Below are positions 33,063 through 41,645 of a stretch of 43,715 bases of DNA, piece by piece; the stretch's first letter is position 1; each line of letters starts with the position of its first letter. Below the pieces are notes generated by a model, which had not been told where the DNA came from, did no database searches, and saw only the letters and a list, made by a program, of their open reading frames with translations. The DNA is from Chloroflexota bacterium (GTDB lineage: Bacteria; Chloroflexota; Anaerolineae; Anaerolineales; Villigracilaceae). A program made the position numbers and the translations under genes. The stretch covers positions 1 to 43,715 of the forward strand of contig JACRLC010000105.1 in the NCBI GenBank assembly GCA_016235425.1, in the 5' to 3' direction.

Positions 33063-33100
33063 AGAACTCCGAGTTCTTCAAGAACTCGGAGTTCTTGTTT
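33063..33100 (+). terminator. Terminator of the rib operon
   Basis: AGAACTCCGAGTT, short loop, AACTCGGAGTTCT followed by TGTTTT. The element is long and nearly symmetric, so it would work in both directions. Confidence 0.75.
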
Positions 33101-33119
33101 TGGGTTTACAATTTGCCCC

Positions 33120-33974
33120 ATGCCCATCCTCGCCATCATCCTGCTCTTTCTGTCCGCGTCACTGCACGCACTTTGGAACTTCCTCCTCAAGAAATCACAA
33201 GAAAAATACATCGCCATGGGGTGGCAGGTCATCATCAGCGGCATTATGTCGCTGGTGTTGATCTTTTTTACGGGACTTCCGCCGAAGTCCATGTGGTTTT
33301 TTGCGGTCGTCAGCATGATCCTGGAAGCCGTTTACTTCATCCTGCTTTCCGTGGCTTACACCAGCCATGACTTTTCACTGGTGTATCCCATCGCACGCGG
33401 GGCCGCGCCTGCCCTGCTTGTGCTTTGGTCTGCGATCTTCCTGCACGAAAAATTGACCGCAGGCGGCTATCTCGGCCTGGCGATGATCACCATCGGGATG
33501 ATCGTGATCGGCGCGACCACGCTCCTGCAAAAGCATGAGGAAAAGCCTCATCTAAGAGGGATTCTCGTGGCGCTATCGGTTTCGCTGATTATTTCAATTT
33601 ACACATTGATTGACGGCACTGCTGTAAAAAGCGGACCGCCTCTGCCCTACGCGCTGTCCATGTTTGTGATGGTCCCGTTTGTGACCACGCCCTATCTCAC
33701 GCGTCACTACGGCTGGGATCACTTTACGGAGGCATGGAGGAAAAACCGCTCCTACCTGCTACTCGGCGGCGTGCTGGGGATCGTCGCGTATCTGCTGGCG
33801 TTGTTTGCCTATACCTTTGCCCCGCTTAGTTATTCGGGCGCGATCAGGGAGGTCAGTGCGGTGATTGGGGCGTTCTTCGGCTGGAGATTCCTCAACGAGC
33901 AGATGGGCGGAGTCCGCGTGGCGGGTTCGGCGATTGTGTTCACGGGGGTGCTGGTGATTGCGATTTTTGGGTGA
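33120..33974 (+). CDS. EamA/DMT-family transporter
   Basis: 284 aa, ten membrane helices in two EamA halves (LFLSASLHALWNFLLKKS; SLSVSLIISIYTLIDGTAVK), with the usual YPIARGAAPALLVLWSAIFLHEKL and the ending AVIGAFFGWRFLNEQMG. Likely exports amino acids or metabolites; substrate unknown. TACAAT (33107-33112) is 7 nt before the ATG and no SD exists, so the mRNA is probably leaderless. Confidence 0.85.
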   Translation: MPILAIILLFLSASLHALWNFLLKKSQEKYIAMGWQVIISGIMSLVLIFFTGLPPKSMWFFAVVSMILEAVYFILLSVAYTSHDFSLVYPIARGAAPALLVLWSAIFLHEKLTAGGYLGLAMITIGMIVIGATTLLQKHEEKPHLRGILVALSVSLIISIYTLIDGTAVKSGPPLPYALSMFVMVPFVTTPYLTRHYGWDHFTEAWRKNRSYLLLGGVLGIVAYLLALFAYTFAPLSYSGAIREVSAVIGAFFGWRFLNEQMGGVRVAGSAIVFTGVLVIAIFG

Positions 33975-34103
33975 GGAAACTGCCTGGAAACGGAAGCAGG
34001 TTTGGGTCCGGTTTGAAGCGGCTCTTCGTCAGCCAGTTTATCCAAAGAAGATTGTCACAAAAAATCTGACAGTTTTCACCTTATTTACAGTTGCATTTGT
34101 CGG

Positions 34104-34132
34104 TTGCACGCGTGGCGAAAAGTGGGTAAGAT
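34104..34132 (+). promoter_or_regulatory. Promoter of the aminotransferase leader
   Basis: TTGCAC (34104-34109), 17 nt, TAAGAT (34127-34132). Predicted start about 34139, 120 nt before the aminotransferase ATG. The preceding 33975-34103 has no gene and only weak imperfect inverted repeats. Confidence 0.5.
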
Positions 34133-34141
34133 TAAGGTGCA

Positions 34142-34192
34142 ATGTTTCGGATCATACTGGCGTTGGACCTTTTTGGCATTCTTATGCCATAA
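34142..34192 (+). CDS. Possible Ile/Leu-rich leader peptide
   Basis: A 16-codon ORF, MFRIILALDLFGILMP, ending in TAA 6 nt before a strong intrinsic terminator. Seven of the 16 residues are Ile or Leu. Its ATG lies 9 nt after the -10 box, as in the other leaderless candidates. The layout of promoter, Ile/Leu-rich ORF, terminator and biosynthetic gene resembles amino-acid attenuation. No antiterminator was established and the ORF could be chance. Confidence 0.35.
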   Translation: MFRIILALDLFGILMP

Positions 34193-34198
34193 GTCAGT

Positions 34199-34236
34199 AA
34201 GCCTGGCGGGTACTCACATACCTGTCAGGCTTTTTT
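34199..34236 (+). terminator. Terminator in the leader of the aminotransferase gene
   Basis: GCCTGGCGGGTA-ctcaca-TACCTGTCAGGC (two G-U pairs) extended by AA/TT and followed by a run of six T. It lies 25 nt upstream of the aminotransferase ATG, so it must either be read through or be conditional. Confidence 0.85.
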
Positions 34237-34260
34237 CATCTTAAATACCAAGGAGAGCGA

Positions 34261-35502
34261 ATGCAGACACCCTGGGAGTATCGTTACGCCCATCGTACGC
34301 AAAAAATGGGAAGTTCGGTGATACGCGAATTGCTCAAACTCACCGAGCAACCCGACATCATTTCGTTTGCGGGGGGGTTGCCCGCACCGGAAGTTTTTCC
34401 GGTTAAGGAATTTCAGGAGGCTTGCAACGCGGTGTTGAGGGAGCACGGCGCGCAGGCTTTGCAATACAGCACCACAGAGGGGTACAAGCCTTTGCGCGAG
34501 ATGATCGCCCGCCACACGGCGCGTTACAGCGTGGAAGTGACGGCCGACAACATTTTGATCACGTCCGGTTCCCAGCAGGCATTGGATTTCATCGGGAGGT
34601 TGTTCATCAATCGCGGGGATTACGTAGTCGTTGAGTCGCCCACGTATTTGGGCGCTTTGCAGGCCTGGAATGCCTATGGCGCGCAATATATTTCCGTGCG
34701 CGCCGACGAGAACGGCATGATCGTGGATGAATTGGAGGCGGCTCTGCGGGTGGGTCCCAAGTTCATTTACATCCTGCCCAACTTCCAAAATCCGTCCGGC
34801 TCCACGCTCAGCCTGGAGCGCCGCATGAAGCTGGTGGAACTCGCCGATAAATACGGCGTGCCGATCATCGAAGACGATCCCTATGGACAATTGCGCTACG
34901 ATGGTGAGCATATTCCATCTGTCGTTTCATTGGACAGCGAATTTCGCGGTCCCAACGGCGGACATTACAGCGGCAACGTGATCTACCTCAGCACGTTCTC
35001 GAAACTGCTCGCACCGGGCCTGCGCCTGGCATGGGTCGCCGCGCCGCCCGAGGTAATTCGAAAACTGGTCATGGCAAAGCAGGCCGCGGACCTGCACACA
35101 TCCTCCTTCAACCAGTATGTTGCCTACGAAGTGGCAAAAGGCGGCTTCCTGGACGAGCACGTGAAAGTCATCCGCGCCACGTACAAGGAACGCCGCGACA
35201 TCATGCTCGAAATGATGGATGAGATGTTCCCGCCCGAGGTGCGCTGGACGCGTCCAAAGGGCGGCATGTTCCTGTGGGGCATCCTGCCCGAGTTTATGGA
35301 TGCGGCGGAAGTGCTCAAAGTTGCGATTGAACGCAAGGTAGCCTTTGTCCCCGGTACGGCTTTCCACCCGAATGGCGGCGGCGCGAACACCATGCGCCTC
35401 AATTTCTCGTATTCAAAACCGGAAGCGATCCGCGAAGGCATCACGCGCATGGGGACGACGTTGAAGGAGTTGTTACAGAAGAATGGGGATGGGATGAAGT
35501 GA
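34261..35502 (+). CDS. PLP class I/II aminotransferase (LysN/ARO8-like)
   Basis: 413 aa. Fold-type I aminotransferase of the 2-aminoadipate/multi-substrate group: ISFAGGLPAPEVFP (about 34-47), LQYSTTEGYKPLRE, TSGSQQALDFIGRLF, PNFQNPSGSTLS, IIEDDPYGQLRYD, STFSKLLAPGLRLAW with the PLP Lys, and MRLNFSY with the carboxylate-binding Arg. Such enzymes act on 2-aminoadipate, aromatic or branched-chain amino acids; sequence alone does not decide. The Ile/Leu-rich leader ORF, if real, would favour branched-chain substrates. SD AAGGAG. Confidence 0.88.
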   Translation: MQTPWEYRYAHRTQKMGSSVIRELLKLTEQPDIISFAGGLPAPEVFPVKEFQEACNAVLREHGAQALQYSTTEGYKPLREMIARHTARYSVEVTADNILITSGSQQALDFIGRLFINRGDYVVVESPTYLGALQAWNAYGAQYISVRADENGMIVDELEAALRVGPKFIYILPNFQNPSGSTLSLERRMKLVELADKYGVPIIEDDPYGQLRYDGEHIPSVVSLDSEFRGPNGGHYSGNVIYLSTFSKLLAPGLRLAWVAAPPEVIRKLVMAKQAADLHTSSFNQYVAYEVAKGGFLDEHVKVIRATYKERRDIMLEMMDEMFPPEVRWTRPKGGMFLWGILPEFMDAAEVLKVAIERKVAFVPGTAFHPNGGGANTMRLNFSYSKPEAIREGITRMGTTLKELLQKNGDGMK

Positions 35503-35536
35503 CCAAAGGCCAGTGAACAGTGGTCAGTGATCAGTA
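35502..35536. repeat. Heptamer array xxCAGTG type
   Basis: Units ACCAAAG, GCCAGTG, AACAGTG, GTCAGTG, ATCAGTA, starting at the last base of the aminotransferase stop. Related in sequence to the array at 8303-8330. Confidence 0.7.
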
Positions 35537-35543
35537 AAAAAAG

Positions 35544-35576
35544 GAAGCGGCTCGCAAAAGAGTCGCTTCTCTTTTT
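35544..35576 (+). terminator. Rho-independent terminator of the aminotransferase gene
   Basis: GAAGCGGCTC-gcaaaa-GAGTCGCTTC followed by tctcttttt; 10-bp stem with one G-U pair. Confidence 0.85.
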
Positions 35577-35735
35577 ATGTTTCGCACTGCGAAGTCCCAG
35601 CGTTCTTCTGGGGAGCGGAGTGTCGAGCGAAGGCGAGACACGCAGTCGAAGCGCATATAACTTGTATATTTCAGCTTTGCATACAACACGTCCTTCGACT
35701 ACCACTTCGCATTCGCTCAGTGTCCGCTCAGGACG
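35577..35735. repeat. Composite repeat region between convergent genes
   Basis: No gene. Contains cgcagtcgaagcgcatata (35639-35657) and tccttcgacta (35692-35702), the same pair of units as at 23440-23510, and cattcgctcagtgtccgctcagg near the end. The spacer between the units differs between the two places. Confidence 0.5.
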
Positions 35736-35737
35736 AA

Positions 35738-37087
35738 TTACTCTTCCACGTAAGGCACGTAATCCGCGCGCGCAATTCCCTGCTTGATGGCGGTCTCGGC
35801 CACGGCGCGGGCAACGGCGCGATGGACTTTTTTGTCGAGCGGGCTGGGAACCAGTTCACCGGCGGGCGTCATTGCGGCAATCGTCTGCGCGGCGGCCATG
35901 AGCATCTCGTGCGTGATACGCGGCGCGTAAGCGTCCACTGCGCCGCGGAAGATGCCGGGGAAACCCAGCACGTTGTTCACAGACTTTCCGTCCGCCGCGA
36001 AGGCCGCACCGCGTTCCAATGCAACATCGGGGTCAATCTCCGGGTTCGGGTTCGACAGCGCAAGAATGATCTGTCCCTTGCGAACCATCTCCGGTTGGAT
36101 GAGATTCGGCGCGCCCGTCGTTGCAATGACAATGTCGCACTCAGCCATGATCTCTTTTAAATTCGACTTCCTGCCCCCGGACTTTTCGAACCGCTCCAGG
36201 GCATCCTGACTCAAGTCCGCGCCATACACCGCGTTCCCAGTCAAACGCATCATCATCTGACCGATGGCATGGCCGGCCGCCCCAAGCCCGATCTGCCCGA
36301 TAACCGCTTTCGACAGGTCCGCGCCCGTTTCGCGTGCCGCGACCAGTAACGCCGCTGTGCAGACAACCGCCGTCCCGTGCTGGTCGTCGTGCATCACGGG
36401 GATGTCGAGCATGGCCTGCAATCGTTCTTCGATTTCAAAACAGCGCGGTGCGGAAATATCCTCAAGCTGGATCGCGGCGAAGGTTGGCGCAATCGCCGCC
36501 ACTGCCTGGACAATTTCATCCGGGTCCTTGGTATTCAGCAAAATCGGCACACCCGATAAACCGACGAGTGTTTCCATCAACATGGCCTTGCCTTCCATCA
36601 CAGGCATGCCTGCCAGCGGACCGATGTCGCCGAGTCCAAGCACAGCCGTGCCGTCGGTGACGATCGCGACCATGTGGCTGATACTGGTATAAAGCCGCGC
36701 CTGTGACGGGTCGTTTGCAATTCTACGGCAGACCTCGGCCACGCCGGGCGTGTACACGCGGCGCAGCGTGGAAAGCGAATCGATGGGATAACGGGAGCGG
36801 ATGGCGATCTTTCCCTTTTGATGTAATTCCAGCACATCATCGCGTATTTCCAGCACAACGGTGCCAGGATTTGCGCGCATGGCTTCCAGCACATTTTCCA
36901 GTCGCGTTTCATCTTCAGCGTACACTGTGATGTCGCGCATCACGTGCTGTGACGATTCGGTCAACAGCTTGATGCTTCCGGTGCTCCCGCCCGCTTCGGC
37001 AATCGCCGTCAATAGTTTGGCAAGCACGCCCATACTCTGCTTGTTGCGGACGCGCACGGTACGTGTGAGTTTTCTTTCCCAGGCCAT
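35738..37087 (-). CDS. NAD(P)-dependent malic enzyme with N-terminal ACT domain
   Basis: 449 aa. Converts malate to pyruvate and CO2. Residues 1-80 form an ACT domain (RTVRVRNKQSMGVLAKLLTAIAEAGGS), a usual site of small-molecule control. Malic enzyme core: VYTPGVAEVC, VTDGTAVLGLGDIG, MPVMEGKAML, LEDISAPRCFEIE, PVMHDDQHGTAVV, GLGAAGHAIGQ for NAD, and ALSNPNPEI. Short bacterial form without a phosphotransacetylase domain. SD AAAGGA. It lies 13 nt after the HAD gene. Confidence 0.93.
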   Translation of the reverse strand: MAWERKLTRTVRVRNKQSMGVLAKLLTAIAEAGGSTGSIKLLTESSQHVMRDITVYAEDETRLENVLEAMRANPGTVVLEIRDDVLELHQKGKIAIRSRYPIDSLSTLRRVYTPGVAEVCRRIANDPSQARLYTSISHMVAIVTDGTAVLGLGDIGPLAGMPVMEGKAMLMETLVGLSGVPILLNTKDPDEIVQAVAAIAPTFAAIQLEDISAPRCFEIEERLQAMLDIPVMHDDQHGTAVVCTAALLVAARETGADLSKAVIGQIGLGAAGHAIGQMMMRLTGNAVYGADLSQDALERFEKSGGRKSNLKEIMAECDIVIATTGAPNLIQPEMVRKGQIILALSNPNPEIDPDVALERGAAFAADGKSVNNVLGFPGIFRGAVDAYAPRITHEMLMAAAQTIAAMTPAGELVPSPLDKKVHRAVARAVAETAIKQGIARADYVPYVEE

Positions 37088-37100
37088 AATTCGTCCTTTA

Positions 37101-37811
37101 TTAGATTGTTTTTACCAGGGGCATTAATTCATCGAAGGATTTTATCACCGTGCAATCTGCGTCGGGGAAGATGGTGATTGGGTCGTAGAGAACAGGTTGA
37201 AGTCCCGCGCGACGCGAGCCGATGATGTCGGCAAAATAGTTGTCGCCAACGTATATTGTCTCCTGGGCAGTCGCATCGCTACGTTTCAACGCGTGTTCGA
37301 AAATCCCTGTGTCCGGTTTGTAGGAGTCCACCTCGCCGCCCGCCAGGGAGAAATGGAAGAAGTCTTTGATGGCGAGTTCTTCGAGCGTTTCAACATAAGG
37401 CTTTGACCGGTTGGAGACGACGGCCAGGATATAGCCCGCCTGTTTGAACGCGTTGAGGGCGCGCAAGGCATCGTCCGGGATGATGCTTTGGGGCTTGTAC
37501 ATTTCGCTCATGTGTGCCGAAACTTTTGGCGCGGCTTCCAAAGCCCAGGCAGGCGGTGCGCCGAGAGCAACCAACCTGCGGCGGCTGTATTCCACCCAGA
37601 AGGAATCGGTCTCACCGGAGTGCGCGAGCAGGTCATCGCGCAAATCCACGGAACTGGCCCAATAGAGATGTTCCCAGCGAAAGGCCCGCAGGCTGTCCTC
37701 GGGGCTTACTTTCAAACCCAGGCTGATGGCGTATTCGGTGAACACGTCTCCGCCGGATGGGATACTATGACGGAGTGTGCCGTCCAGGTCAAAGAAAATG
37801 GCTTTTATCAT
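37101..37811 (-). CDS. HAD-superfamily hydrolase
   Basis: 236 aa from the ATG at 37811 (MIKAIFFDLDGT); the open frame runs 21 residues further upstream through a hairpin and is not the likely start. HAD motifs: DLDGT (9-13, nucleophile Asp), VVSNRSKP (motif II), the Lys of YKPDTGIFEHAL (motif III), and YVGDNYFADIIGSRRAG (motif IV). C1-type cap between. Phosphatase of unknown substrate. No SD is evident. Confidence 0.85.
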   Translation of the reverse strand: MIKAIFFDLDGTLRHSIPSGGDVFTEYAISLGLKVSPEDSLRAFRWEHLYWASSVDLRDDLLAHSGETDSFWVEYSRRRLVALGAPPAWALEAAPKVSAHMSEMYKPQSIIPDDALRALNAFKQAGYILAVVSNRSKPYVETLEELAIKDFFHFSLAGGEVDSYKPDTGIFEHALKRSDATAQETIYVGDNYFADIIGSRRAGLQPVLYDPITIFPDADCTVIKSFDELMPLVKTI

Positions 37812-37838
37812 TAGGCGTTGTTGAATGGTTATGTTTCG

Positions 37839-37885
37839 CGCCCTTTGTTTTGCCCGCAGTTGAACTGCGGGCAAAACAAAGGGCG
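37839..37885. repeat. 23-bp perfect inverted repeat between moaA and the HAD gene
   Basis: CGCCCTTTGTTTTGCCCGCA and three more bases pair perfectly with the second arm, leaving a 1-nt centre. No T-run follows on the minus strand. It could be a mobile palindrome or an mRNA barrier that separates moaA from the genes behind it. Confidence 0.75.
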
Positions 37886-37901
37886 AAAAAGGTTTTGTGC
37901 G

Positions 37902-38882
37902 CTACCCGCCGATTTCGGACATGACTCGGTTCAAGGGGATGACACCATCGGCAAGACCATGCCCCCAGGGTTTTTCCCAGACGCCGTTGAGGATGAGATG
38001 GCGCAATTCCTCGAGGGTTGCACCGGCGCGCAGGGGAGTGAGCAAATCCACCTCCTTTTCGCGCAGGAGGCATAATCTCAGGCGCCCGTCGGATGTGAGG
38101 CGGGCGCGCGTGCAAGCCGAGCAAAACGGATGCGTGACCGAGGAGATGAAGCCCACGTCGCCCTTTGCACCGTGCAGGTGGAAGACACGCGCTTCGCCAT
38201 CCAGCTTTCCGTTGTTTGCGATTTCCATTTTTCCAAATTCAGATTCGATTTTTTCCTGAATTTGCGCCATGGTCACCACTTGCTGGGTTTGGAGATCGGT
38301 GGCTCCGGCGAAGGGCATCATTTCGATGAAGCGGATTTGCCACGGGTGGTCATAGGTAAGGGCGGCAAGATCAACCACATCATCCTCGTTGTAGCCTTTG
38401 ACCACGACCGCGTTGAGCTTGATGGGGGTCAAACCGGCTTGTTCAGCGGCGAGTACGCCATCCCACACGTCATCCAGTTTGCCCCAGCGGGTGAGACGAT
38501 GGAATTTGTCCGGGTCGAGCGTGTCCACACTGACGTTCACGCGCTGGAGTCCGGCGTCTGCCAGGGGTTGGGAAAGCTTTTTAAGCAGGACCCCGTTCGT
38601 CGTCATGGAAACGGAGCGGATCCCTTCGGTGGAGGTGATGCCGCGCACGATGTCCACAATATTGGCGCGGACGGTCGGCTCACCGCCGGTCAAACGGATC
38701 TTGTCGAAACCGAGGCTTGCAAACAGGCGTGTGAGAAAAAGGATTTCATCGTCCTGCATCATGTCCGCGTTGGGGCGGAAGGTCATATCCTCGGGCATGC
38801 AGTAGACACACCGCAGGTTGCAATGATCGGTTAAACTTATGCGAAGGTAATGGATGTTACGTCCGAAACGGTCTATAGCCAT
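37902..38882 (-). CDS. moaA: GTP 3',8-cyclase
   Basis: Radical SAM enzyme of molybdenum cofactor synthesis; with MoaC it makes cyclic pyranopterin monophosphate. 326 aa. N-terminal cluster CNLRCVYC (C21, C25, C28), LTGGEPTVR, SVSMTTNG, VNVSVDTLD, then IRFIEMMPF, and the second cluster HPFCSACTRARLTSDGRLRLC. It ends in Gly-Gly as required for activity. A TATAAT box (38894-38899) lies 11 nt before the ATG and there is no SD, so the leader is about 5 nt or absent. moaC and other mo genes are not in the window. Confidence 0.96.
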   Translation of the reverse strand: MAIDRFGRNIHYLRISLTDHCNLRCVYCMPEDMTFRPNADMMQDDEILFLTRLFASLGFDKIRLTGGEPTVRANIVDIVRGITSTEGIRSVSMTTNGVLLKKLSQPLADAGLQRVNVSVDTLDPDKFHRLTRWGKLDDVWDGVLAAEQAGLTPIKLNAVVVKGYNEDDVVDLAALTYDHPWQIRFIEMMPFAGATDLQTQQVVTMAQIQEKIESEFGKMEIANNGKLDGEARVFHLHGAKGDVGFISSVTHPFCSACTRARLTSDGRLRLCLLREKEVDLLTPLRAGATLEELRHLILNGVWEKPWGHGLADGVIPLNRVMSEIGG

Positions 38883-38929
38883 AGTACTGGTGGATTATAT
38901 CAATATAATGAGAAGTTAGTTAATTCTAA

Positions 38930-38958
38930 TTGACGGGCGTTTACAGCCGTGCTATCAT
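38930..38958 (+). promoter_or_regulatory. Promoter of the PIN-TRAM gene
   Basis: TTGACG (38930-38935), 17 nt, TATCAT (38953-38958). It shares a 112-bp divergent region with the moaA promoter on the other strand. Confidence 0.7.
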
Positions 38959-38994
38959 CCTGATTATTCTTTTTGTTTTTAAAAGGAGTTATTC

Positions 38995-40068
38995 ATGAGT
39001 TTTGAATTTATTCTTCGTATTGTTGGTATGATCGTACTGGCAATTGGCGGCGGATACTGGGGTCTCGGCCTTTCCAAGTTCAATCCTGACGAAACGGTTC
39101 GTACCACCCTGACCTTTGCACTGGTAGGCGCATTGACCGGGTTGATCCTCACGCCTTACTTCACTACGCGCCCCTCGCGCGCCCTGCGCGCTTTGCTGGG
39201 ACGCATGGCCGCGGAGAGCCTATTCGCGGGCATGACCGGCCTGGTGGTGGGCCTGCTTATCGCGGCTTTGCTCTCGTTTCCCCTCTCGCTTCTGCCCGCT
39301 CCGTTGGGTGAGATCCTGCCGTTTCTGGGCGTTTTGATCTTTGCATACTTCGGGGTTTCGCTCTTCGTGATGCGCCAGGGCGATATTATGGGATTGCTCA
39401 GCGCACTGGGCGGACGCAGTGAGGGCGGCGGTTCATCTTCCTGGACAAACCTTAACCGCACCATCTTACTTGATACCAGCGTCATCATTGACGGGCGCGT
39501 GGCCGACATTGCCAAGACCGGCTTTTTGCCCGGCACGCTCCTCATCCCGCGCTTCGTGTTGAACGAACTTCAATACATCGCCGACTCTCCTGATGGGATG
39601 CGCCGCCAGCGCGGACGCCGCGGCATGGAAGTTCTGGCCGAACTGCAAAAACTGCCCAACATCCTCGTCCGCATCAGCGACATCAACGTGGAGGGAATGC
39701 GCGAAGTGGACGACAAACTGGTGGTTCTAGCGCGGCAATTGAAATGTCCGATCCTGACCAATGACTACAACCTGAACCGCGTGGCCGAACTCCAGGGCGT
39801 GACCATCCTCAACATCAACGAACTCGCCAACGCGGTCAAGTCGGTGGTTCTGCCGGGTGAAGCCCTGCGCATCAACATCATGCAGGAAGGCAAGGAACAC
39901 GGACAGGGCGTGGGCTACATGGACGACGGCACGATGGTCGTCGTTGAAAATGGCAAGGACTACATCGGCGAGTACATGGAAGTGAACATCACCAAAGTCC
40001 TGCAAACCGCCGCCGGCCGCATGATCTTCGGCCGCGTGGAAGAGAATAACGGGAAGAAGAAGAAATAA
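38995..40068 (+). CDS. Membrane PIN-TRAM domain protein (YacL-like)
   Basis: 357 aa. Four membrane segments (about 1-140), then a PIN nuclease domain: [15 protein letters not shown] (about 161-175), [46 protein letters not shown] with the acidic residues. A C-terminal TRAM-type beta domain follows (about 285-350: [24 protein letters not shown]) and a Lys-rich tail. Probably an RNase held at the membrane. Same layout as YacL, which is also found near cysS in Firmicutes. SD AAAGGAG. Confidence 0.9.
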   Translation: MSFEFILRIVGMIVLAIGGGYWGLGLSKFNPDETVRTTLTFALVGALTGLILTPYFTTRPSRALRALLGRMAAESLFAGMTGLVVGLLIAALLSFPLSLLPAPLGEILPFLGVLIFAYFGVSLFVMRQGDIMGLLSALGGRSEGGGSSSWTNLNRTILLDTSVIIDGRVADIAKTGFLPGTLLIPRFVLNELQYIADSPDGMRRQRGRRGMEVLAELQKLPNILVRISDINVEGMREVDDKLVVLARQLKCPILTNDYNLNRVAELQGVTILNINELANAVKSVVLPGEALRINIMQEGKEHGQGVGYMDDGTMVVVENGKDYIGEYMEVNITKVLQTAAGRMIFGRVEENNGKKKK

Positions 40069-40075
40069 TCAAATG

Positions 40076-40148
40076 CCCTCACCCTGGCCCTCTCCCGCGG
40101 GGAGAGGGAACCCCCTTCTCCCTTCGGGAGAAGGGCCAGGGATGAGGG
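40076..40148. repeat. Palindromic repeat upstream of cysS
   Basis: ccctcaccctggccctctcc at the start, gatgaggg at the end, with two hairpins between. Closely matches 16479-16554. The frame through it is open from the end of the PIN-TRAM gene into cysS, and its 3' edge (gggaagga) supplies the cysS SD. Confidence 0.8.
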
Positions 40149-40159
40149 AAGGAATTATT

Positions 40160-41557
40160 ATGATTCGCATCTACAACACCCTCACCCGTAAAAAAGAAGA
40201 ATTTGAAACCATCGAACCGAACGAGGTCCGCATGTACGTCTGCGGTGTGACGGTTTACAGCGACGCGCACGTCGGCCACGCCATGTCCGCGCTCGTGTTT
40301 GACATCGTCCGCCGCTACCTCATGTACCGCGGCTACGATGTCAAATTCGTCATGAACTTCACCGACGTGGACGACAAGATCATCGCCCGCGCAAATCAGA
40401 ACGGCGACGACCCGTTCAAACTCGCCCAGCGCTATATTGACAGCTACGCCAAAAATCTCGAAGACCTCAACGTCCTGCCCGCCACGTCCAACCCGCGCGC
40501 CACGCAAACGATGAAGCAGATCATCAAGATGGTTCAGGAACTTGGTGAAAACGGTTACGCTTACGCGCCCGGCAACGGCGATGTCTACTTCCGCGTCACA
40601 AAAGACAAGAACTATGGCAAACTCTCCGGCCGCAAGATCGAGGAAATGCAGGCAGGCGCGCGCATCGAAGTGGGCGAGCAAAAGGAACATCCAATGGACT
40701 TCGCCCTGTGGAAAGCCGCCAAACCCGGCGAACCCTCGTGGGAAAGCCCCTGGGGCAAGGGACGTCCCGGCTGGCACATTGAATGCTCCGCCATGAACCT
40801 GGCCGAACTCGGCGAGCAGATTGACATCCACGGCGGCGGCAACGACCTCATCTTCCCCCATCACGAAAACGAAATCGCCCAGACCGAGTCGCTTACCGGC
40901 AAACCCTTCGCCCGCTACTGGATGCACAACGGCATGTTGCAGTTCGGCGGCGAGAAAATGTCCAAGTCCCTCGGCAACCTCATCACCATTGACGAATTCA
41001 TCTCAAAGCACGATGCGGACGTTATGCGGATGCTCGTCCTGACGGGCAGTTATCGCGCCCCCCTCGCATTTACAGACGAAGCCATCGAGTCCGCCGAAAA
41101 AGGACTCGACCGCCTCAAATCCGGACTTCGGCCTGCCTCCGTTTCCGCAAAAGGACTCCCCGCTGGAAGCGCCGCCGAACTCACCGCCCAGGCCGCCTCC
41201 AGCCAGCAGGCATTCGAGTCCGCAATGGACGATGACTTCAACACCGCAGGCGCGGTAGCCGCGCTCTTCGAACTTGTCAAAGCCATCAACACCACACGTG
41301 ACGCAGGCGCGACCGTTGAACAGATCCATCCCGCTCAAACCACCCTGCGTACCCTCACCGGCGTCCTCGGCCTGCGAATGCAGGAAAAGAAAGGCTCCGG
41401 CGACGCGGATAAATTCATCAACCTGCTCCTCGAAGTCCGCACCGAAGCGCGCAAGCAAAAACTATGGGCCTTCTCGGATTTGGTCCGCGACAGATTGAAA
41501 GAACTTGGGGTAGCTATCGAAGATAGCAAGGATGGAACGACATGGAGATGGTCGTAA
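40160..41557 (+). CDS. cysS: Cysteinyl-tRNA synthetase
   Basis: 465 aa from the ATG at 40160 ([15 protein letters not shown]), SD AAGGA 6 nt upstream. A frame running back to 40073 would translate the repeat. Class I signatures: [20 protein letters not shown] (zinc Cys plus the HIGH-type site), [10 protein letters not shown] with the second zinc Cys, [17 protein letters not shown], and KMSKSLGN (the ATP loop). C-terminal DALR-type helical domain, typical length. Forms an operon with the PIN-TRAM gene. Confidence 0.96.
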   Translation: MIRIYNTLTRKKEEFETIEPNEVRMYVCGVTVYSDAHVGHAMSALVFDIVRRYLMYRGYDVKFVMNFTDVDDKIIARANQNGDDPFKLAQRYIDSYAKNLEDLNVLPATSNPRATQTMKQIIKMVQELGENGYAYAPGNGDVYFRVTKDKNYGKLSGRKIEEMQAGARIEVGEQKEHPMDFALWKAAKPGEPSWESPWGKGRPGWHIECSAMNLAELGEQIDIHGGGNDLIFPHHENEIAQTESLTGKPFARYWMHNGMLQFGGEKMSKSLGNLITIDEFISKHDADVMRMLVLTGSYRAPLAFTDEAIESAEKGLDRLKSGLRPASVSAKGLPAGSAAELTAQAASSQQAFESAMDDDFNTAGAVAALFELVKAINTTRDAGATVEQIHPAQTTLRTLTGVLGLRMQEKKGSGDADKFINLLLEVRTEARKQKLWAFSDLVRDRLKELGVAIEDSKDGTTWRWS

Positions 41558-41588
41558 TTTGGGATTCAGGAATCAGTAAATTGATTGT

Positions 41589-41621
41589 AAAACTTCCGAG
41601 ACCAACATCTCGGAAGTTTTT
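41589..41621 (+). terminator. Rho-independent terminator of cysS
   Basis: AAAACTTCCGAGA-ccaaca-TCTCGGAAGTTTT then TT; 13-bp perfect stem. Before it, 41561-41581 carries a weak heptamer pattern (GGGATTC, AGGAATC, AGTAAAT). Confidence 0.88.
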
Positions 41622-41645
41622 GATCCCGGAGGTTTGCTGACCTTC

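Noticed and set aside
33975-34103. Terminator or small RNA after the EamA gene
   Set aside because: Only an imperfect bulged stem (aactgcct/agcaggtt) without a T-run is present.
34139-34260. T-box or SAM-type riboswitch before the aminotransferase
   Set aside because: No T-box sequence (AGGGTGGNACCGCG) or known aptamer core was found; only a short ORF and a terminator are visible.
40073-40159. 29-residue N-terminal extension of CysS
   Set aside because: It is the translation of a palindromic repeat; the ATG at 40160 has an SD and gives the normal N-terminus.
40079-40927. 282-codon open frame antisense to cysS
   Set aside because: Codon periodicity of cysS leaves the opposite strand open; the opposite product has no recognisable domain.
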